Source: Sinorhizobium arboris LMG 14919
GTDB taxonomy: Bacteria > Pseudomonadota > Alphaproteobacteria > Rhizobiales > Rhizobiaceae
NCBI RefSeq assembly: GCF_000427465.1
Contig: NZ_ATYB01000014.1
Location: 1,263,570-1,327,569 of the forward strand
DNA length: 64,000 nucleotides
Direction of reading: 5' to 3'
The translations under genes were made by a program, and so were the position numbers. Below, piece by piece: positions 8,549 through 17,908 of this stretch; position 1 is the first letter of the stretch; each line of letters starts with the position of its first letter. The notes beneath the pieces were generated by a model. That model saw only the letters and a program-made list of their open reading frames with translations, ran no database searches and was not told where the DNA came from.

Positions 8549-9049
8549 ATGACGAAAATCTGGAATGAAGCCGGCTTCGTGAACGATGATCCCTGGATCA
8601 TCGAAACCGACGAGACAAAGGCGGGATCGAACGAGAAGGCGATCCTGGGCATCGACGGCTTTCTGACTGCGGTCGCTGAGAGCGATGCCTCGGAGCTTGG
8701 CGTTCTGATCAACCCCGCCGATGACGTGACGCGGCTTCAGCCCTATCTTGACCGGATCGCTTTGGTGGCGGTCGCGTTTCCCGCTTTCAGCGACGGCCGT
8801 TCCTTCAGCCACGCTTCGCTGCTGCGCTCGCGGCTCGGCTACAAGGGCGAAATCCGCGCCGTCGGCGACGTGCTCATCGATCAGATCCCGCTGATGCTGC
8901 GTTGTGGCGTCGACAGCTTCGCCGTAACCAACGCGACGGCGGTCAAGCGGCTTTCGGAAGGGCGGCTGCCGGGCATTTCCAATCACTATCAGCCGACGGC
9001 GAAGCCGTCCGCCAACGTCAATTCGTACAGCTGGCGTCGCGTCTCTTGA
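8549..9049 (+). CDS. DUF934 family protein (sulfite-reduction associated)
   Basis: 166-residue soluble protein of the DUF934 family. The C-terminal core is typical, with RLGYKGEIRAVGDVLIDQIPLMLRCG in the middle and a Phe-Ala-Val stretch after it. Members are nearly always encoded beside siroheme reductases, yet no biochemical role is established to my knowledge. Here it starts 17 nt after cysI, so it should be cotranscribed. No signal peptide or membrane segment is seen. A role as accessory or electron-transfer partner of the CysI-type enzyme is an inference from context. Confidence 0.85.
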   Translation: MTKIWNEAGFVNDDPWIIETDETKAGSNEKAILGIDGFLTAVAESDASELGVLINPADDVTRLQPYLDRIALVAVAFPAFSDGRSFSHASLLRSRLGYKGEIRAVGDVLIDQIPLMLRCGVDSFAVTNATAVKRLSEGRLPGISNHYQPTAKPSANVNSYSWRRVS

Positions 9050-9104
9050 GAGACGCGCGCCGCGACAGTGTGAAGCAAGCCGAAATCCTCGAAAGCGACT
9101 ATAT

Positions 9105-9125
9105 TTGGAAGGGATTTCCTTCCAA
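9105..9125. promoter_or_regulatory. Perfect 8-bp inverted repeat upstream of fpr
   Basis: TTGGAAGG (9105-9112) and CCTTCCAA (9118-9125) are exact reverse complements separated by 5 nt. The element lies 69 nt before the fpr ATG in the 145-nt gap after the DUF934 gene. TATATT at 9101-9106 could be a -10 overlapping the left arm. Either a protein operator (fpr genes elsewhere answer to redox regulators) or an RNA hairpin fits. Confidence 0.4.
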
Positions 9126-9194
9126 TTCGGCGTGGGTTGGAATATCCGCTTGTAGTTGATAAACAGCGTCACCATTTACAGGACTGTGGTCACG

Positions 9195-10007
9195 ATGAAT
9201 GCTCCGGCAAAAAAAGAAGATTTCGCGGTACAGGCACCGGCAGGTGTCTTCGTCGAAACGGTGACGAGCGTCGAACACTACACCGACCGGCTCTTCCGCT
9301 TCCGCATGACTCGCCCGCAGGAGTTCCGATTCCGCTCCGGCGAATTTGCGATGATCGGCCTGATGGTTGGCGATAAGCCCGTTTATCGCGCCTATTCGAT
9401 CGCGAGCCCGGCCTGGGACGAGGAACTGGAATTCTTTTCGATCAAAGTCCCCGATGGGCCGCTGACGTCGCATCTGCAGGGGATCAAGCCCGGCGACCAG
9501 GTGCTGATGCGCAAGAAGCCGACGGGCACGCTGGTGCTGGATGCGCTCGTTCCCGGTCGCAGACTCTATATGTTCTCGACCGGCACGGGCATTGCGCCCT
9601 TTGCGAGCCTCATCCGCGATCCGGAGACTTTCGAGAAGTTCGAGGAGGTCATCCTCACCCATACCTGCCGCGACGTGGCCGAGTTGAAATACGGTTTCGA
9701 CCTTATCGAAGAAATCCGCAATCACGAGTTCCTGAACGAGATCGTCGGCGATAAGCTCCGGCACTACGCGACGGTGACGCGTGAGGAATATCCCTTCAAG
9801 GGCCGGATCACCGACCTGATGAAGAATGGCAAGTTTTTTGCCGATCTCGGCCTTCCGGCGCTAGATCCCGCGGTCGACCGCGGCATGATCTGCGGCTCCA
9901 CCGCCATGCTGAAGGATACCAAGGAGATCCTCGAAGCCGCGGGCCTGACGGAAGGCGCCAACAACAAGCCGGCCGAGTTCGTCATCGAACGCGCATTCGT
10001 CGGCTGA
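9195..10007 (+). CDS. fpr: Ferredoxin--NADP+ reductase
   Basis: 270-residue FAD enzyme passing electrons between NADPH and ferredoxin/flavodoxin. The FAD-binding motif is RAYSIASPAWDEELEFF with the RxYS arginine; the phosphate region KPTGTLVLD and the NADP-binding FSTGTGIAPFASLIRD follow, and the protein ends in the typical short C-terminus (VIERAFVG). The start at 9195 gives the usual bacterial subclass-I length; an ATG 13 codons upstream (9156) would add a non-conserved extension. It follows the cysI block after 145 nt and probably has its own promoter. It is the likely electron source for the reductase, although Fpr also serves oxidative stress defence. Confidence 0.93.
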   Translation: MNAPAKKEDFAVQAPAGVFVETVTSVEHYTDRLFRFRMTRPQEFRFRSGEFAMIGLMVGDKPVYRAYSIASPAWDEELEFFSIKVPDGPLTSHLQGIKPGDQVLMRKKPTGTLVLDALVPGRRLYMFSTGTGIAPFASLIRDPETFEKFEEVILTHTCRDVAELKYGFDLIEEIRNHEFLNEIVGDKLRHYATVTREEYPFKGRITDLMKNGKFFADLGLPALDPAVDRGMICGSTAMLKDTKEILEAAGLTEGANNKPAEFVIERAFVG

Positions 10008-10040
10008 CGCCCGGACAATAGGCAGGCTGAAAGATGTAGG

Positions 10041-10064
10041 GCGCGCCGAAAGGCGCGCTTTGCT
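10041..10064 (+). terminator. Rho-independent terminator after fpr
   Basis: GCGCGCC (10041-10047), GAAA loop, GGCGCGC (10052-10058): a perfect 7-bp GC stem with a stable tetraloop followed by TTTGCTTT. It lies 33 nt past the fpr stop. Confidence 0.85.
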
Positions 10065-10280
10065 TTATGTTGGTGGCGCCCTGTTCCCGCTTTCCAACTG
10101 CTATCAACACGGTGTCATCGAGCCGGCAGACGGGACGATAGCCTAGTTGTCTCAGTTTGATCTGGTATGGTCGGGCGTTCCTTGTAGCCCGTCGACCTTA
10201 TCGCTCATCCTCCAGGACAAAACGACTCTCCGTTTTCAGCACTGAAACTGGAGGGACCAAGAGGTCCTGGCCGGAGCTCA

Positions 10281-10313
10281 AACGAAAAACGGCCCGCCAA
10301 TGAAAGCGGGCCG
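10281..10313 (-). terminator. Rho-independent terminator of the aap operon
   Basis: Read on the minus strand, CGGCCCGC (10313-10306), an 8-nt loop and GCGGGCCG (10297-10290) form a perfect 8-bp stem followed by TTTTTCG. It sits 25 nt past the aapP stop. Confidence 0.85.
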
Positions 10314-10337
10314 CCGTCAAATCGAGCTGTTGCCGGA

Positions 10338-11114
10338 TCAGTGCAGGATCTGGCTGAGGAACAGCTTGGTCCGCTCGTGCTGCGGATTGTCGAAGAATTC
10401 GGCGGGCGAGTTCTGTTCGACGATCTGCCCCTGATCCATGAAGATCACCCGGTTGGCGACCTGGCGCGCGAAGCCCATTTCATGGGTGACGCAGATCATG
10501 GTCATACCTTCTTCGGCCAGGCTGACCATGGTGTCGAGCACCTCCTTGACCATTTCCGGGTCGAGGGCCGAGGTCGGCTCGTCGAAGAGCAGGATCTTCG
10601 GACGCATGCAAAGCGAGCGGGCGATCGCGACGCGCTGCTGCTGACCGCCTGAAAGCTGGCCCGGGTATTTGTGTGCCTGCTCGGGAATCTTGACGCGCTC
10701 CAGGAAGTGCATCGCGACTTCCTCGGCTTCCTTTTTAGGCATCTTGCGCACCCAGATCGGCGCCAGCGTGCAGTTTTCCAAGATAGTGAGATGCGGGAAG
10801 AGGTTGAAGTGCTGGAATACCATGCCGACTTCCCGCCGCACTTCGTCGATCTTCTTCAGGTCGTTGGTGAGTTCTATGCCGTCGACGACGATCTTGCCCT
10901 TCTGATGCTCCTCGAGCCGGTTGATGCAGCGAATCATCGTCGATTTGCCGGAGCCCGACGGACCGGCGACAACGATGCGCTCGCCGCGCATCACCCTGAG
11001 GTTGATGTCGCGCAGCACGTGGAAATCGCCGTACCATTTGTTCATGTTGGTGATTTCGATCGCGACATCCGTCGTCGACACGGCCAATTTCGATGCAGTG
11101 GCGGTATTTGCCAT
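10338..11114 (-). CDS. aapP: General L-amino-acid ABC transporter, ATP-binding protein AapP
   Basis: 258-residue ATPase of the polar amino-acid uptake (PAAT) family, powering the Aap system at the inner membrane. Walker A is GPSGSGKST (about residue 53), the ABC signature is [14 protein letters not shown], and Walker B is [14 protein letters not shown], followed by the switch histidine in CVTHEMGF. The start at 11114 gives the expected N-terminus; a long in-frame extension upstream lies inside aapM and is rejected. It is the last gene of aapJQMP, 17 nt after aapM, and a terminator follows. In Rhizobium this system takes up a broad range of amino acids. Confidence 0.96.
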   Translation of the reverse strand: MANTATASKLAVSTTDVAIEITNMNKWYGDFHVLRDINLRVMRGERIVVAGPSGSGKSTMIRCINRLEEHQKGKIVVDGIELTNDLKKIDEVRREVGMVFQHFNLFPHLTILENCTLAPIWVRKMPKKEAEEVAMHFLERVKIPEQAHKYPGQLSGGQQQRVAIARSLCMRPKILLFDEPTSALDPEMVKEVLDTMVSLAEEGMTMICVTHEMGFARQVANRVIFMDQGQIVEQNSPAEFFDNPQHERTKLFLSQILH

Positions 11115-11131
11115 TTTCTTGTTCCCCCTTT

Positions 11132-12283
11132 TTACCGCTGGCTTCTGTCGAGCAGGCGTTCCATGAAGCCTGAATAGCGCGACATGCCGAAGCAGAAAAG
11201 CCAAAAGACGAAGCCCGCAAAGATAAGACCGGTCAGAGGCGTGACGGCGCTGGCCCAGTTCGTATCGCTGAAGTTCAGGCGAACGATGCCGAGCAGGTCG
11301 AACATGCCGATGATCGATACGAGCGATGTGTCTTTGAACAGACCGATGAACGTGTTGACGATGCCGGGGATCACCAGCTTCAGGGCCTGTGGCAGGACGA
11401 TGAAACCCATCTTCTGCCAATAGCTGAGCCCCAGCGAATCGGCGCCCTCATACTGGCCCTTCGGGATTGCCTGCAGGCCGCCGCGAACCACTTCCGCCAT
11501 ATAGGCGGAGGCGAAGAGCGACACGCCTATCAGGGCGCGCAGGAACTTGTCGAAGGTGACGCCCTGCGGCAGAAACAACGGCAGCATGACGCTGGCCATG
11601 AAGAGCACCGTGATCAACGGAACACCGCGGATGACTTCGATGAAGACGGTGCAGAGCATCTTGATCACCGGCATGTTCGACCGGCGTCCGAGCGCCAGCA
11701 AAATGCCGAGCGGCAGCGAAACTGCGATTCCGACGAATGAAAGGACCAGGGTGACCATCAGGCCGCCCCAGAGCGGCGTCTCGACATAGGTGAGGCCGAA
11801 CCAGCCGCCAGGCAGCAGGATCGCCGCGACGACAGGCAGGGCGCCCAGCAGCAGCAGCGCATTCAATCCCTTGTAGGGGATCCTGGGTATAAGCATCGGC
11901 ACCAGGAGCAACACGAAGAGGATGCCGACAAGCGCCGGACGCCAGCGCTCGTCGAGCGGATAGCGGCCGAACAGGAACTGCGCGAATTTCGCATTGACGA
12001 AGGCCCAGCAGGCCCCGCTCCAGCCTTCCGGCTGCGAGCCGCCTTGCGACAGCGTGGCGCAGACGCCGCGACCCCCACCGCTCCAGGCGGCATCGATGAA
12101 GAGCCACTGAATTGCGGGTGGCACCAGCGATGCCAGAATCAGCAGGCTGACGATCGTCAGGACAGTATCCTTAGGCGTGGCGAACAGATTTTTCCGCAGC
12201 CATGAGACGGCGCCGCTTTCAAGCGAGGGGGCCGGCGAAGCTTCGATCATCGAAGCGCGAACGAAAGAGGCTTGCGTAGTCAT
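11132..12283 (-). CDS. aapM: General L-amino-acid ABC transporter permease AapM
   Basis: 383-residue inner-membrane permease of the HisMQ family. The EAA loop region reads [37 protein letters not shown], the contact site for the ATPase. An N-terminal cytoplasmic stretch precedes the first membrane segment ([17 protein letters not shown]), then a long periplasmic loop with cysteines, as is usual for AapM/BztC proteins. It starts 4 nt after the aapQ stop and is followed by aapP after 17 nt, so translation is probably coupled. Confidence 0.95.
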   Translation of the reverse strand: MTTQASFVRASMIEASPAPSLESGAVSWLRKNLFATPKDTVLTIVSLLILASLVPPAIQWLFIDAAWSGGGRGVCATLSQGGSQPEGWSGACWAFVNAKFAQFLFGRYPLDERWRPALVGILFVLLLVPMLIPRIPYKGLNALLLLGALPVVAAILLPGGWFGLTYVETPLWGGLMVTLVLSFVGIAVSLPLGILLALGRRSNMPVIKMLCTVFIEVIRGVPLITVLFMASVMLPLFLPQGVTFDKFLRALIGVSLFASAYMAEVVRGGLQAIPKGQYEGADSLGLSYWQKMGFIVLPQALKLVIPGIVNTFIGLFKDTSLVSIIGMFDLLGIVRLNFSDTNWASAVTPLTGLIFAGFVFWLFCFGMSRYSGFMERLLDRSQR

Positions 12284-12287
12284 GATC

Positions 12288-13481
12288 TCACCTCTCCACC
12301 AGCGCCATTCGGGCGTTGTACCAGTTCATGAACAGCGACGTCGCCAGGCTCAGGCTGAGATAGACGATGAGCCAGATGCTTACGATTTCGATCGACTGTC
12401 CGGTCTGGTTGAGGATTGTTCCACCGACGGCAACGAGGTCGGCATAGCCGATGGCGACCGCCAGCGAGGAGTTCTTGGTGAGGTTGAGATACTGGCTGGT
12501 CAGCGGCGGAATGATGATGCGCATCGCCTGCGGCACGACCACCAGGCGCGTCGTCAGCGCCGGGCGTATGCCGAGGGCATGGGCCGCCTCCGTCTGTCCC
12601 TTGGAAACGCCGCGGATGCCCGCCCGGACGATCTCGGCGATGAAGGCTGCCGTGTAGAAGGAAAGCGCGAGGAACAGCGACATGAACTCCGGCCCAACCA
12701 CCGAGCCGCCCGTGAGGTTGAACTTGCCCGCCACGGGAATGTCGAAGGTGATCGGCGCGCCGGTCACGAAAAAGGTGACCAGCGGCAGACCGATGATCAG
12801 TCCGAGCACGGTCCAAAGAACGGGAAGGCGCTCGCCGGTCGCCTGCTGACGCCGGCGTGCGTAACGGGCGAAGAAGACACTTGCGGCGATGGCGATAACA
12901 AACGCAAGGAGCGTGTATTCTGCACCCTCTCCTGCGATCGGTCTCGGGAAGGCGACGCCGCGATTGCTCAGGAAGATATTCAGGGGCAGGGCAAGCGCGT
13001 CCCGTGCCTGCGGCAATATCGACAGCACTCCGCTGTACCAGAAGAATATGACGAGCAGCGGCGGGATGTTGCGGAATACCTCGACATAGGCCAGCGAGAG
13101 CTTGGCTATGATCCAGTTGTGCGAAAGACGCCCGATACCGACGATGAAGCCGATGATCGTCGCCGTGATGATGCCGGTAATTGCAACGAGCAATGTATTG
13201 ATGAAACCGACCAGCAAGGCTCGGCCGTATGTGGAGTCGCTGCTAAATGAAATCAGCGACTGTCCGACATCGAAGCCGGCGCGGCTCCTCACGAAGTCAT
13301 AGCCGGATGCAATATTCGCACGCCTCAGGTTGTCGACGGTGTTGTCGACGATCCAATAGATAAGCGCTGCGAGAATGATGACGGTGATTGCCTGATAAAA
13401 TATCCCGCGTACCTGAGGATCGTTGATGATCGATCCTGAGGACTTGCTTCGTTCAGGCGCGTTGGTGACGCCAATGGCCAT
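12288..13481 (-). CDS. aapQ: General L-amino-acid ABC transporter permease AapQ
   Basis: 397-residue permease partner of AapM (BztB/AapQ type). First membrane segment [13 protein letters not shown], then several hydrophobic segments, and the EAA motif in [36 protein letters not shown]. The protein is longer than ordinary HisM/HisQ permeases because of the insert between membrane segments, a known feature of the general amino-acid systems. The start at 13481 agrees with the family N-terminus ([11 protein letters not shown] at about residue 21). It lies 104 nt after aapJ and 4 nt before aapM. Confidence 0.95.
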   Translation of the reverse strand: MAIGVTNAPERSKSSGSIINDPQVRGIFYQAITVIILAALIYWIVDNTVDNLRRANIASGYDFVRSRAGFDVGQSLISFSSDSTYGRALLVGFINTLLVAITGIITATIIGFIVGIGRLSHNWIIAKLSLAYVEVFRNIPPLLVIFFWYSGVLSILPQARDALALPLNIFLSNRGVAFPRPIAGEGAEYTLLAFVIAIAASVFFARYARRRQQATGERLPVLWTVLGLIIGLPLVTFFVTGAPITFDIPVAGKFNLTGGSVVGPEFMSLFLALSFYTAAFIAEIVRAGIRGVSKGQTEAAHALGIRPALTTRLVVVPQAMRIIIPPLTSQYLNLTKNSSLAVAIGYADLVAVGGTILNQTGQSIEIVSIWLIVYLSLSLATSLFMNWYNARMALVER

Positions 13482-13585
13482 GCAATGCCTCTTTCCCCAA
13501 TTCCACCCATTCGGGTGTTCCCTTATCGGGTTTTTATCATTGGCCGGGGGAGCGGCCGCGGCCGTTCCCCCGGCGTCGCGTCCGA

Positions 13586-14611
13586 TTAGCGGACCGGCGG
13601 TGCGTATTGGAGGCCGCCCTTGGTCCAGAGCGCGTTCAGCCCGCGCTCGATCTTCAGCGGGCTGTTTGCGCCGATGTTGCGGTCGAACACTTCGCCATAG
13701 TTTCCGACTGCCTTGACGATGTCGACGGCCCACTCGTTGGTGAGGCCGAGGTCGGTGCCGATCTTGCTGTCGGCCTCGACGCCCAGGAAGCGCTGAACGT
13801 CGGGATTCGCCGACTTCTTCATTTCCTCGACATTGGCTTGGGTGACGCCGAATTCCTCGGCCTGGATCAGGGCATAATGGACCCAGCTGACGATGTCGAA
13901 CCACTGGTCGTCACCCTGGCGGACCGCCGGTGCGAGTGGCTCTTTCGAAATGATCTCCGGCAGAACGATATGATCGTCAGGCTTCGAGAGGGTAAGGCGC
14001 AGCGAATAGAGGCCGGATTGATCGGTCGTATAGACATCGCAACGGCCAGCGTCGTAGGCGGCGTTCACTTCCTCGAGTTTCTCGAACACAACCGGATTGT
14101 ACTGCAGATTGTTCGACTTGAAGTAGTCGGCGAGGTTGAGTTCGGTCGTCGTGCCGGTCTGAACACAGACGGCGGCGCCCGAGAGCTCGAGGGCGGACTT
14201 CACGTCGAGTTCCTTGCGGACCATGAAGCCCTGGCCGTCGTAGTAGTTGACCGGACGGAAATTGAAGCCAAGCGCCGTGTCGCGGTTGATCGACCAGGTC
14301 GTGTTGCGTGCGAGTACGTCCACTTCGCCGGACTGCAGCGCCGGAAAGCGTTCCTTGGCGGAGAGCGGCGTATACTTGACCTTGTTGCCGTCGCCGAAGA
14401 TCGCGGCTGCAATGGCCTTGCAGTAGTCGACGTCGAAGCCGCTCCAATTGCCGGAGGCGTCAGGGGCTGCGAAACCGGCGAGGCCCGTATTCACGCCGCA
14501 CTGGACAAAGCCCTTGGCCTTTACGTCATCAAGGGTCGCAGCCGAAGCCGCATGTGTGCCAATCCCCATGACAGCAGCGCCAACGAGAGCTGTCAGAATT
14601 CTTCTTGCCAT
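13586..14611 (-). CDS. aapJ: General L-amino-acid ABC transporter, periplasmic binding protein AapJ
   Basis: 341-residue family-3 solute-binding protein. A Sec signal peptide is visible (MARRILTALVGAAVMGIGTH and following, cleavage after ASA). The mature part starts TLDDVKAKGFVQCGVNTGLAGF, and the ligand motif GFDVDYCKAIAAAIFGD is clear; the paired cysteines are typical of AapJ/BztA. As first gene of aapJQMP, with a 104-nt gap before aapQ, it can be made in excess over the membrane parts. It is divergent from metC, and a promoter candidate lies at 14710-14738. Confidence 0.96.
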   Translation of the reverse strand: MARRILTALVGAAVMGIGTHAASAATLDDVKAKGFVQCGVNTGLAGFAAPDASGNWSGFDVDYCKAIAAAIFGDGNKVKYTPLSAKERFPALQSGEVDVLARNTTWSINRDTALGFNFRPVNYYDGQGFMVRKELDVKSALELSGAAVCVQTGTTTELNLADYFKSNNLQYNPVVFEKLEEVNAAYDAGRCDVYTTDQSGLYSLRLTLSKPDDHIVLPEIISKEPLAPAVRQGDDQWFDIVSWVHYALIQAEEFGVTQANVEEMKKSANPDVQRFLGVEADSKIGTDLGLTNEWAVDIVKAVGNYGEVFDRNIGANSPLKIERGLNALWTKGGLQYAPPVR

Positions 14612-14950
14612 TTTTTTGAACCTTTTCGGTTGTCGTTTGTTCCCGTCTGCACGGTTGCGCTCTCTTGGCGCGTGCAGCCTCAGCCACCCTCCTGGCGTGA
14701 GTGCAATCTATCACATGCTCAAAATCTGGAAGGGTCAAGAGACGACGCCGATTTTATGATCTTCCATGTGAAAAACGTGAGGCTCGCCAGAAGTTTAGGC
14801 AGGTTTCACGGTAGAATTGCCCGTCATGAGCAAAAAACCGCCAGTTGCGCCTCCTTTTGCGATTCTCAGGCGTCAGGTTCGAATTTTTCCTTGACCCGGC
14901 CGGTAGCCCGTTCGATGAGTCGGCAGCGATAATCAACGGCGGATGTTTCA
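14612..14950. other. 339-nt divergent intergenic region, aapJ/metC
   Basis: It holds the candidate aapJ promoter at 14710-14738. On the metC side, CTTGAC occurs near 14890, but I see no convincing -10. I found no coding region, riboswitch or repeat. The aapJ leader carries a T-rich stretch before the start codon. Confidence 0.5.
14710..14738 (-). promoter_or_regulatory. Candidate sigma-70 promoter of aapJQMP
   Basis: On the minus strand, TTGACC (14738-14733) is preceded by C, giving the rhizobial CTTGAC form. A 17-nt spacer leads to TGTGAT (14715-14710). The start of transcription would fall near 14703, leaving a leader of about 90 nt to the aapJ ATG at 14611. Matched by eye only. Confidence 0.45.
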
Positions 14951-16141
14951 ATGGCAGACAAGACGAACGCGCGAGCGGAGCAGGGTATCAATACCCGACT
15001 CGCGCATACCGGCAACAATCCCTCCGACTTCCATGGCTTCGTGAACCCGCCGGTGGTTCACGCCTCCACCGTACTCTTCCCGAACGCGAGGACGATGGAG
15101 ACGCGGGCGCAGAAATATACCTACGGGACGCGTGGTACGCCGACCACCGACGCGCTCTGCGAGGCGATAAACGAGCTGGAGGGCGCGGCCGGCACGATCC
15201 TCGTTCCATCCGGGCTCGCCGCGGTCACGGTGCCGTTCCTCGCCTATCTCTCCTCGGGCGATCATGTGCTTATTGTTGATTCGGTCTATTTTCCCACCCG
15301 CCACTTCTGCGACACGATGCTTTCGAGGCTCGGCGTCACCGTCGAATATTATGACCCGACGATCGGCGCGGGCATCGAAAGCCTGATCAGGCCGAACACG
15401 CGGCTGGTTCATACGGAAGCACCGGGTTCGAACACGTTCGAGATGCAGGATATTCCGGCAATCGCGGCCGCGGCGCACAGGCACGGCTGCATCGTGACCA
15501 TGGACAACACCTGGGCGACGCCGGTGTATTTCCGTCCCCTCGACCACGGCGTGGACGTTTCGATCCATGCGGCGACCAAGTACCCCTCCGGCCACTCGGA
15601 CGTTCTCCTCGGAACCGTATCCGCCAATGCGGCCCATTGGCCGGCACTCAGCGAAGCGATGGTCACGCTGGGCGTTTGCGTTTCGCCGGACGACAGCTAT
15701 CAGATCCTGCGCGGCCTGCGCACGATGGGCGTTCGCCTGGAGCGTCACCAGGCAAGCGCGCTTGCCATCGCCGAATGGCTCGAGGGGCGCGAGGAAGTGG
15801 CGCGCGTGCTGCATCCGGCGCTGCCGAGCTTTCCGGGACATGACTTGTGGAAGCGCGACTTCGGGGGTGCGAGCGGAATATTCTCCTTCGTGCTCAAGGC
15901 CGCGCCCGAAGAGAGCAAGGCAAAGGCGCATGCCTTCCTGGATGCGCTGACGATCTTCGGGCTCGGCTATTCCTGGGGCGGCTTCGAGAGCCTCGCCGTC
16001 CATGTGAACCTCTCCGATCGCAAGGTCGCGAAGGCACCTGCGGAAGGGCCGGTCATCCGGCTGCAGATCGGGCTTGAGGACGTGCCGGACCTGCGCCGCG
16101 ATATCGAGGCGGGCCTCGCTGCGTCAAATGCGGCCGAGTGA
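14951..16141 (+). CDS. metC: Cystathionine beta-lyase
   Basis: 396-residue PLP enzyme of the Cys/Met metabolism family. It cleaves cystathionine to homocysteine, pyruvate and ammonia, the penultimate step of methionine synthesis. Visible: YTYGTRGTPTTDALCEAI near the N-terminus, the phosphate/ring region LVPSGLAAVTVPFLAYLSSGD, the aspartate in TMDNTWATPVYF, the Schiff-base lysine in HAATKYPSGHSDVLLGTV (about residue 210), and the substrate-binding LRGLRTMGVRLERHQ. Cystathionine gamma-synthase and gamma-lyase share the fold; the overall sequence is that of rhizobial MetC. It is divergent from aapJ and convergent with the monooxygenase gene. Confidence 0.92.
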   Translation: MADKTNARAEQGINTRLAHTGNNPSDFHGFVNPPVVHASTVLFPNARTMETRAQKYTYGTRGTPTTDALCEAINELEGAAGTILVPSGLAAVTVPFLAYLSSGDHVLIVDSVYFPTRHFCDTMLSRLGVTVEYYDPTIGAGIESLIRPNTRLVHTEAPGSNTFEMQDIPAIAAAAHRHGCIVTMDNTWATPVYFRPLDHGVDVSIHAATKYPSGHSDVLLGTVSANAAHWPALSEAMVTLGVCVSPDDSYQILRGLRTMGVRLERHQASALAIAEWLEGREEVARVLHPALPSFPGHDLWKRDFGGASGIFSFVLKAAPEESKAKAHAFLDALTIFGLGYSWGGFESLAVHVNLSDRKVAKAPAEGPVIRLQIGLEDVPDLRRDIEAGLAASNAAE

Positions 16142-16176
16142 GCCAAGCTCAGGGGAAACGGCAAGGCGCTTCTCCT

Positions 16177-16265
16177 GAGCATTTCCGGGAAAGCGCGAAA
16201 CGGCTTTCCGTCCGGACGTGCGGCAAAATACGTGTCAGAGCATCTCCGCGGAATCGGAGAAAAGC
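16177..16265. repeat. RIME-like intergenic palindromic element at the metC / monooxygenase junction
   Basis: Two stem-loops lie in tandem. GGAAAGC (16188-16194) pairs with GCTTTCC (16203-16209) around an 8-nt loop, with CCGG continuations on both sides; TCTCCG (16243-16248) pairs with CGGAGA (16255-16260). The GAGCATTTCC opening and the GGAAAGC-GCGAAACG-GCTTTCC core resemble the rhizobial intergenic mosaic elements I know, but the exact family is not confirmed. The element fills the convergent gap. Confidence 0.5.
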
Positions 16266-16278
16266 GGATATGCTCTCG

Positions 16279-17448
16279 TCATTCCTGAGCGCCGTAGCCG
16301 TAAAGCCAGTCGAAGTCGGCTGCGAGCGCCTCGGGCTTTCTGAAAGAAAGAACGAGGTCGCGCGCGATCCGCACCGGGCCTGCGGCGTGGTAGGCAAAGC
16401 TGTTGAAGGCGGCGCGTTTGCGAACGCGTCCGATCCGCGTCCGACGTAGGTCTTCATACCGCGCAAAGGCCGAGGGAAGGTCCGGATTTTCGGCCATGCA
16501 GCGGGCGAGTTCACGGGCGTCCTCGATGGCCATAGCCGCGCCCTGGGCTGCGAATGGCGTCATGGCATGGGCGGCATCGCCGATGAGAATGGTGTCGCGC
16601 CCATTGTGCCAGGCCCCGTCCGCCACCGTGCAGAGCGGCCAGTAGGTTGCCGAGGCGGCGTGACCGAGCAGCGAACGCAGGTCCGGATGCCAATCCTCGA
16701 AAGCCGCTTCGAACTCGCGCCGGCGCTCTGCGGATTCGCCCATCGCCCAGGTTTCACCCGATGCCCCCCCGGCAACGATCGCAACGAGGTTGAAGCCGTT
16801 GATCTTCCGGATCGGATAGGCGACGAGATGGGCTTTCGGCGAGAGGAAGGCGGTGACGCGATCATGCGACAGGCAGGCAGCCGCCTGGATGCGAGGCAGT
16901 GTGAAGCGCCAGGCGACGATGCCGGAAAAACGGACTGTGCCGGCGCCCGGGAGGGAGGAGCGTGTCCGCGACCAGATCCCGTCCGCGCCGATGATCGCCG
17001 CCGGCGCTCGATTGCTCGCCTCGAAGATGGCCGCTCGCGGATCGTCGCCGATGCGGCTTCCCAGATGGAGGCGGCAAAGTGGCTCAGACCGAACGGCATC
17101 CAGCAGGATCCTTTGCAAGCTGGCGCGATGCAGGACGCCATAGGGCGCGCCCCAGCGCTTGCGGGCGTGCCCGCCTGCAGGCACGCTCGCAAGCTGCCGC
17201 AGCGAGCGGCCGTCCGTGAGCGAGATCGCCTCGGGTTCGTCCCAGACGGTTTCGAGTGCGGGCAGCAACCCGAGTTCGATGAGTATTCGCGATGCATTCG
17301 GCGATAGCTGCAGCCCGGCGCCGACTTCCTCCAACGCGCCGGCCTGCTCGAAGATATCCGTCCGGAATCCCCGTCGGGCGAGGCAAAGCGCGGCCGTCAG
17401 ACCGGCGATGCCGGCGCCGACGATCGCAACCGGATCAGCCTTTTGCAT
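16279..17448 (-). CDS. FAD-dependent aromatic-ring monooxygenase (salicylate hydroxylase-like)
   Basis: 389-residue group A flavoprotein monooxygenase. The N-terminal Rossmann motif is VGAGIAGLTAALCLARRG (GxGxxG), the DG motif lies in ADGIWSRTR, and the second FAD motif is GDAAHAMTPFAAQGAAMAIEDA near residue 290. Such enzymes hydroxylate aromatic acids with NAD(P)H and O2, but the substrate cannot be predicted; similar proteins are often annotated as salicylate hydroxylase without proof. The start at 17448 places the GxGxxG at residue 12. The zinc-finger gene is 26 nt upstream on the same strand. Confidence 0.85.
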   Translation of the reverse strand: MQKADPVAIVGAGIAGLTAALCLARRGFRTDIFEQAGALEEVGAGLQLSPNASRILIELGLLPALETVWDEPEAISLTDGRSLRQLASVPAGGHARKRWGAPYGVLHRASLQRILLDAVRSEPLCRLHLGSRIGDDPRAAIFEASNRAPAAIIGADGIWSRTRSSLPGAGTVRFSGIVAWRFTLPRIQAAACLSHDRVTAFLSPKAHLVAYPIRKINGFNLVAIVAGGASGETWAMGESAERRREFEAAFEDWHPDLRSLLGHAASATYWPLCTVADGAWHNGRDTILIGDAAHAMTPFAAQGAAMAIEDARELARCMAENPDLPSAFARYEDLRRTRIGRVRKRAAFNSFAYHAAGPVRIARDLVLSFRKPEALAADFDWLYGYGAQE

Positions 17449-17474
17449 GGATATCGTGCCGTCGCCTGCGTGGG

Positions 17475-17720
17475 TCAGGCGGCTTTGGTCGTGAAGAGGC
17501 AGCCCGGAGGGATCGTTTCCGTCGCTTTCAGGGAAGGGTTGTAGCGGTAGAGTGTCGAGCAGTAGGAACAGACCTTCTCGTTCTCGTCGCCCATGTCGAC
17601 GAAGATGTGAGGGTGATCGAACGGAACGGAAGCGCCCGTGCACATGAATTCCTTGACGCCGATCTCGATGACCCGGTGCCCGCCGTCGTTCTGGAAATGG
17701 GGGATGCTGTGGCCGGCCAT
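17475..17720 (-). CDS. Zinc-finger domain-containing protein (CHCC type, NDUFS6-like)
   Basis: 81-residue protein with the CHCC zinc finger found in the NDUFS6 accessory subunit of complex I and in small bacterial homologues. Zinc ligands are read as the Cys in EFMCTG, a His in FDHPHIF, and CSYC near the C-terminus. The start at 17720 is preferred: GGAG lies about 7 nt upstream, and the protein then opens MAGHSIPHFQNDGG as in its relatives. An ATG seven codons earlier is less likely. It sits just upstream of the monooxygenase gene and divergent from the hydrolase. Its role in bacteria is not settled. Confidence 0.8.
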   Translation of the reverse strand: MAGHSIPHFQNDGGHRVIEIGVKEFMCTGASVPFDHPHIFVDMGDENEKVCSYCSTLYRYNPSLKATETIPPGCLFTTKAA

Positions 17721-17908
17721 GTCGTACTCCGATATATGCAAGTCTTAGATGTCGGTTGGGGTGTCGATTTTGCCGGCACCATAGTGAGCTTTGGTGAAAA
17801 TGTGTAGCGGCAAACATGCCGGCCTTGTGGTTTTTGGACCGCCGGGGTTTTCGGCCGTTGCTTTAGCCACTAACGTCCGCGCCGACAGGACAATACCAGG
17901 AAGACCAG

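Larger units (their letters stand above)
10008..10337. other. 330-nt gap between convergent fpr and aapP
   Basis: It holds one terminator for each flanking gene (10041-10064 for fpr, 10281-10313 for aapP). The 215 nt between them contain no supported coding region and no repeat that I recognise. Confidence 0.6.

Noticed and set aside
11115..11420. 102-codon N-terminal extension of AapP
   Set aside because: It overlaps the end of aapM and is not like any ABC ATPase; the start at 11114 matches the family.
14612..14950. Possible SAM riboswitch before metC
   Set aside because: I looked for the SAM-II pattern known from rhizobial methionine genes and saw neither its conserved AT-rich core nor a pseudoknot partner.
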